A program made the translations under genes and the position numbers. Source: Ichthyophis bannanicus (taxonomy: Eukaryota; Chordata; Amphibia; Gymnophiona; Ichthyophiidae). Taken from it: a stretch of 64,000 nt of DNA. The stretch spans positions 80,940,662 through 81,004,661 of the forward strand of contig CM066043.1 of the NCBI GenBank assembly GCA_033557465.1, written 5' to 3'. This document shows positions 63,484-64,000 of this stretch, one piece after another (position 1 is the stretch's first letter; every line of letters begins with the position of its first letter). The notes under the pieces are model-generated. The model did no database searches. It was not told the origin of the DNA and saw only the letters and a program-made list of their open reading frames with translations.

Positions 63484-64000
63484 TGCTCGTAGAGAAAAGG
63501 TATAGCACATGGTATGCTGGGGCCTCTGTGGGGATCCCTGGGATAAAAGCAAGTGCTGCAAGAGTCGCATGTGGGCTCATGCCCACGGCACCAGGAAAAT
63601 GCCATGGTGCCAAGGAGCTGGAAATAGTGAAAGGCTGAGGGACACGCCATCCAGAGGAAAAGGCGGACCTACCCCCAAAGCTTTTCCACTCTGTCCGGTG
63701 GTAGTGCCACCCATCCCACCTGAGTATTGAACATCGCCCACAAGAACATCAGCTGCTGTGAGGGGTGGAGATGGCTCTTTTCAAAATTCACCACCCAACC
63801 TAGACTTTGCAGAAACCTGCCCACCCACGCAGTCACAGATTCACTCTCTTCCAGGAACTTCACTCTGATCAACCAATCGTCCAGGTGAGGGTGGACCACC
63901 ACCACAACCATAAACTTCATTAACATCCTGGACACCATAACAAGGCCAAATGTAAGCACACAAAACTGGAAATGCTCCATGAGAACTGCAAACCGAAAAT
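63484..64000 (-). pseudogene. Second DIRS copy: reverse transcriptase fragment, runs off window
   Basis: The antisense frame gives HFQFCVLTFGLVMVSRMLMK, HPHLDDWLIRVKFLEESE with an LDDW catalytic box, FLQSLGWVVNFEKSHLHPSQ, QLMFLWAMFNTQVGWVALPP, DRVEKLWG, then after a stop QLLGTMAFSWCRGHEPTC and PRDPHRGPSIP. This parallels RT of the DIRS element at 20609 but belongs to a different subfamily. Upstream parts lie beyond 64000. The left side is cut by an L2-like tail. Confidence 0.8.

Noticed and set aside
1..64000. CRISPR array, operon or prokaryotic defence system
   Set aside because: The content is vertebrate repeat DNA; the tandem repeats have no spacer structure and no cas-like frames are present.

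Overview
This window is repeat-dense vertebrate DNA. I found no complete host gene; nearly every coding signal belongs to a transposable element (TE), mostly old copies broken by stops, frameshifts and later insertions. The mix points to a large-genome amphibian. It holds CR1, L2-like, RTE/BovB-like and L1/Tx1-type LINEs, DIRS-type tyrosine-recombinase retrotransposons, a Penelope-like element (PLE), CORE/MIR-like SINEs, and many hAT-, Harbinger- and mariner-like MITEs. I favour a caecilian because the CR1 3' ends resemble repeats I associate with caecilian assemblies. That is recall, not a search result.

Layout. 1-5.6 kb: an L1/Tx1-clade ORF2 relic on the + strand, broken by a hAT MITE and by an L2-like 3' end that itself holds a Harbinger-like MITE. 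6.1-13.4 kb: an RTE/BovB-like LINE on the - strand, split by a CR1 that is in turn split by a composite L2-like derivative. 13.6-17.9 kb: an L1/Tx1 ORF1 relic, a hAT MITE, an inverted pair of short MITEs and a CORE-SINE. 18.1-24.2 kb: a structurally complete DIRS element with inverted termini, gag, RT/RNase H/methyltransferase-like region, tyrosine recombinase and internal complementary region. 24.9-31.4 kb: a PLE relic, CR1 and L2-like 3' ends, one candidate host exon near 27.8 kb, and foldback MITEs. 31.5-34.4 kb: a long CR1 followed by an L2-like LINE with a 283-codon open frame. 34.5-42.9 kb: short MITEs, LINE tails and sequence I cannot assign. 43-47.7 kb: a GC-rich foldback family mixed with minisatellites. 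48-54.4 kb: L2-like and CR1 remnants and several MITEs. 54.4-58.3 kb: an internally deleted L1 with a clean 12-bp target duplication, then CR1 and L1 debris. 60.3-64 kb: Harbinger and CAGAG-type MITEs, a palindromic PLE with a 15-bp target duplication, a CORE-SINE, and the RT of a second DIRS copy running off the window.

The genes do not form a host pathway. They are independent retrotransposition modules (endonuclease + RT; RT + tyrosine recombinase; RT + GIY-YIG-type endonuclease) plus their non-autonomous followers. The most useful signals are structural: a covarying 3' hairpin shared by at least nine L2-like tails, hammerhead-ribozyme-like relics near PLE sequence, nested insertions with readable target duplications, and one exon-like island. 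I see no clearly new system; these are the best leads.
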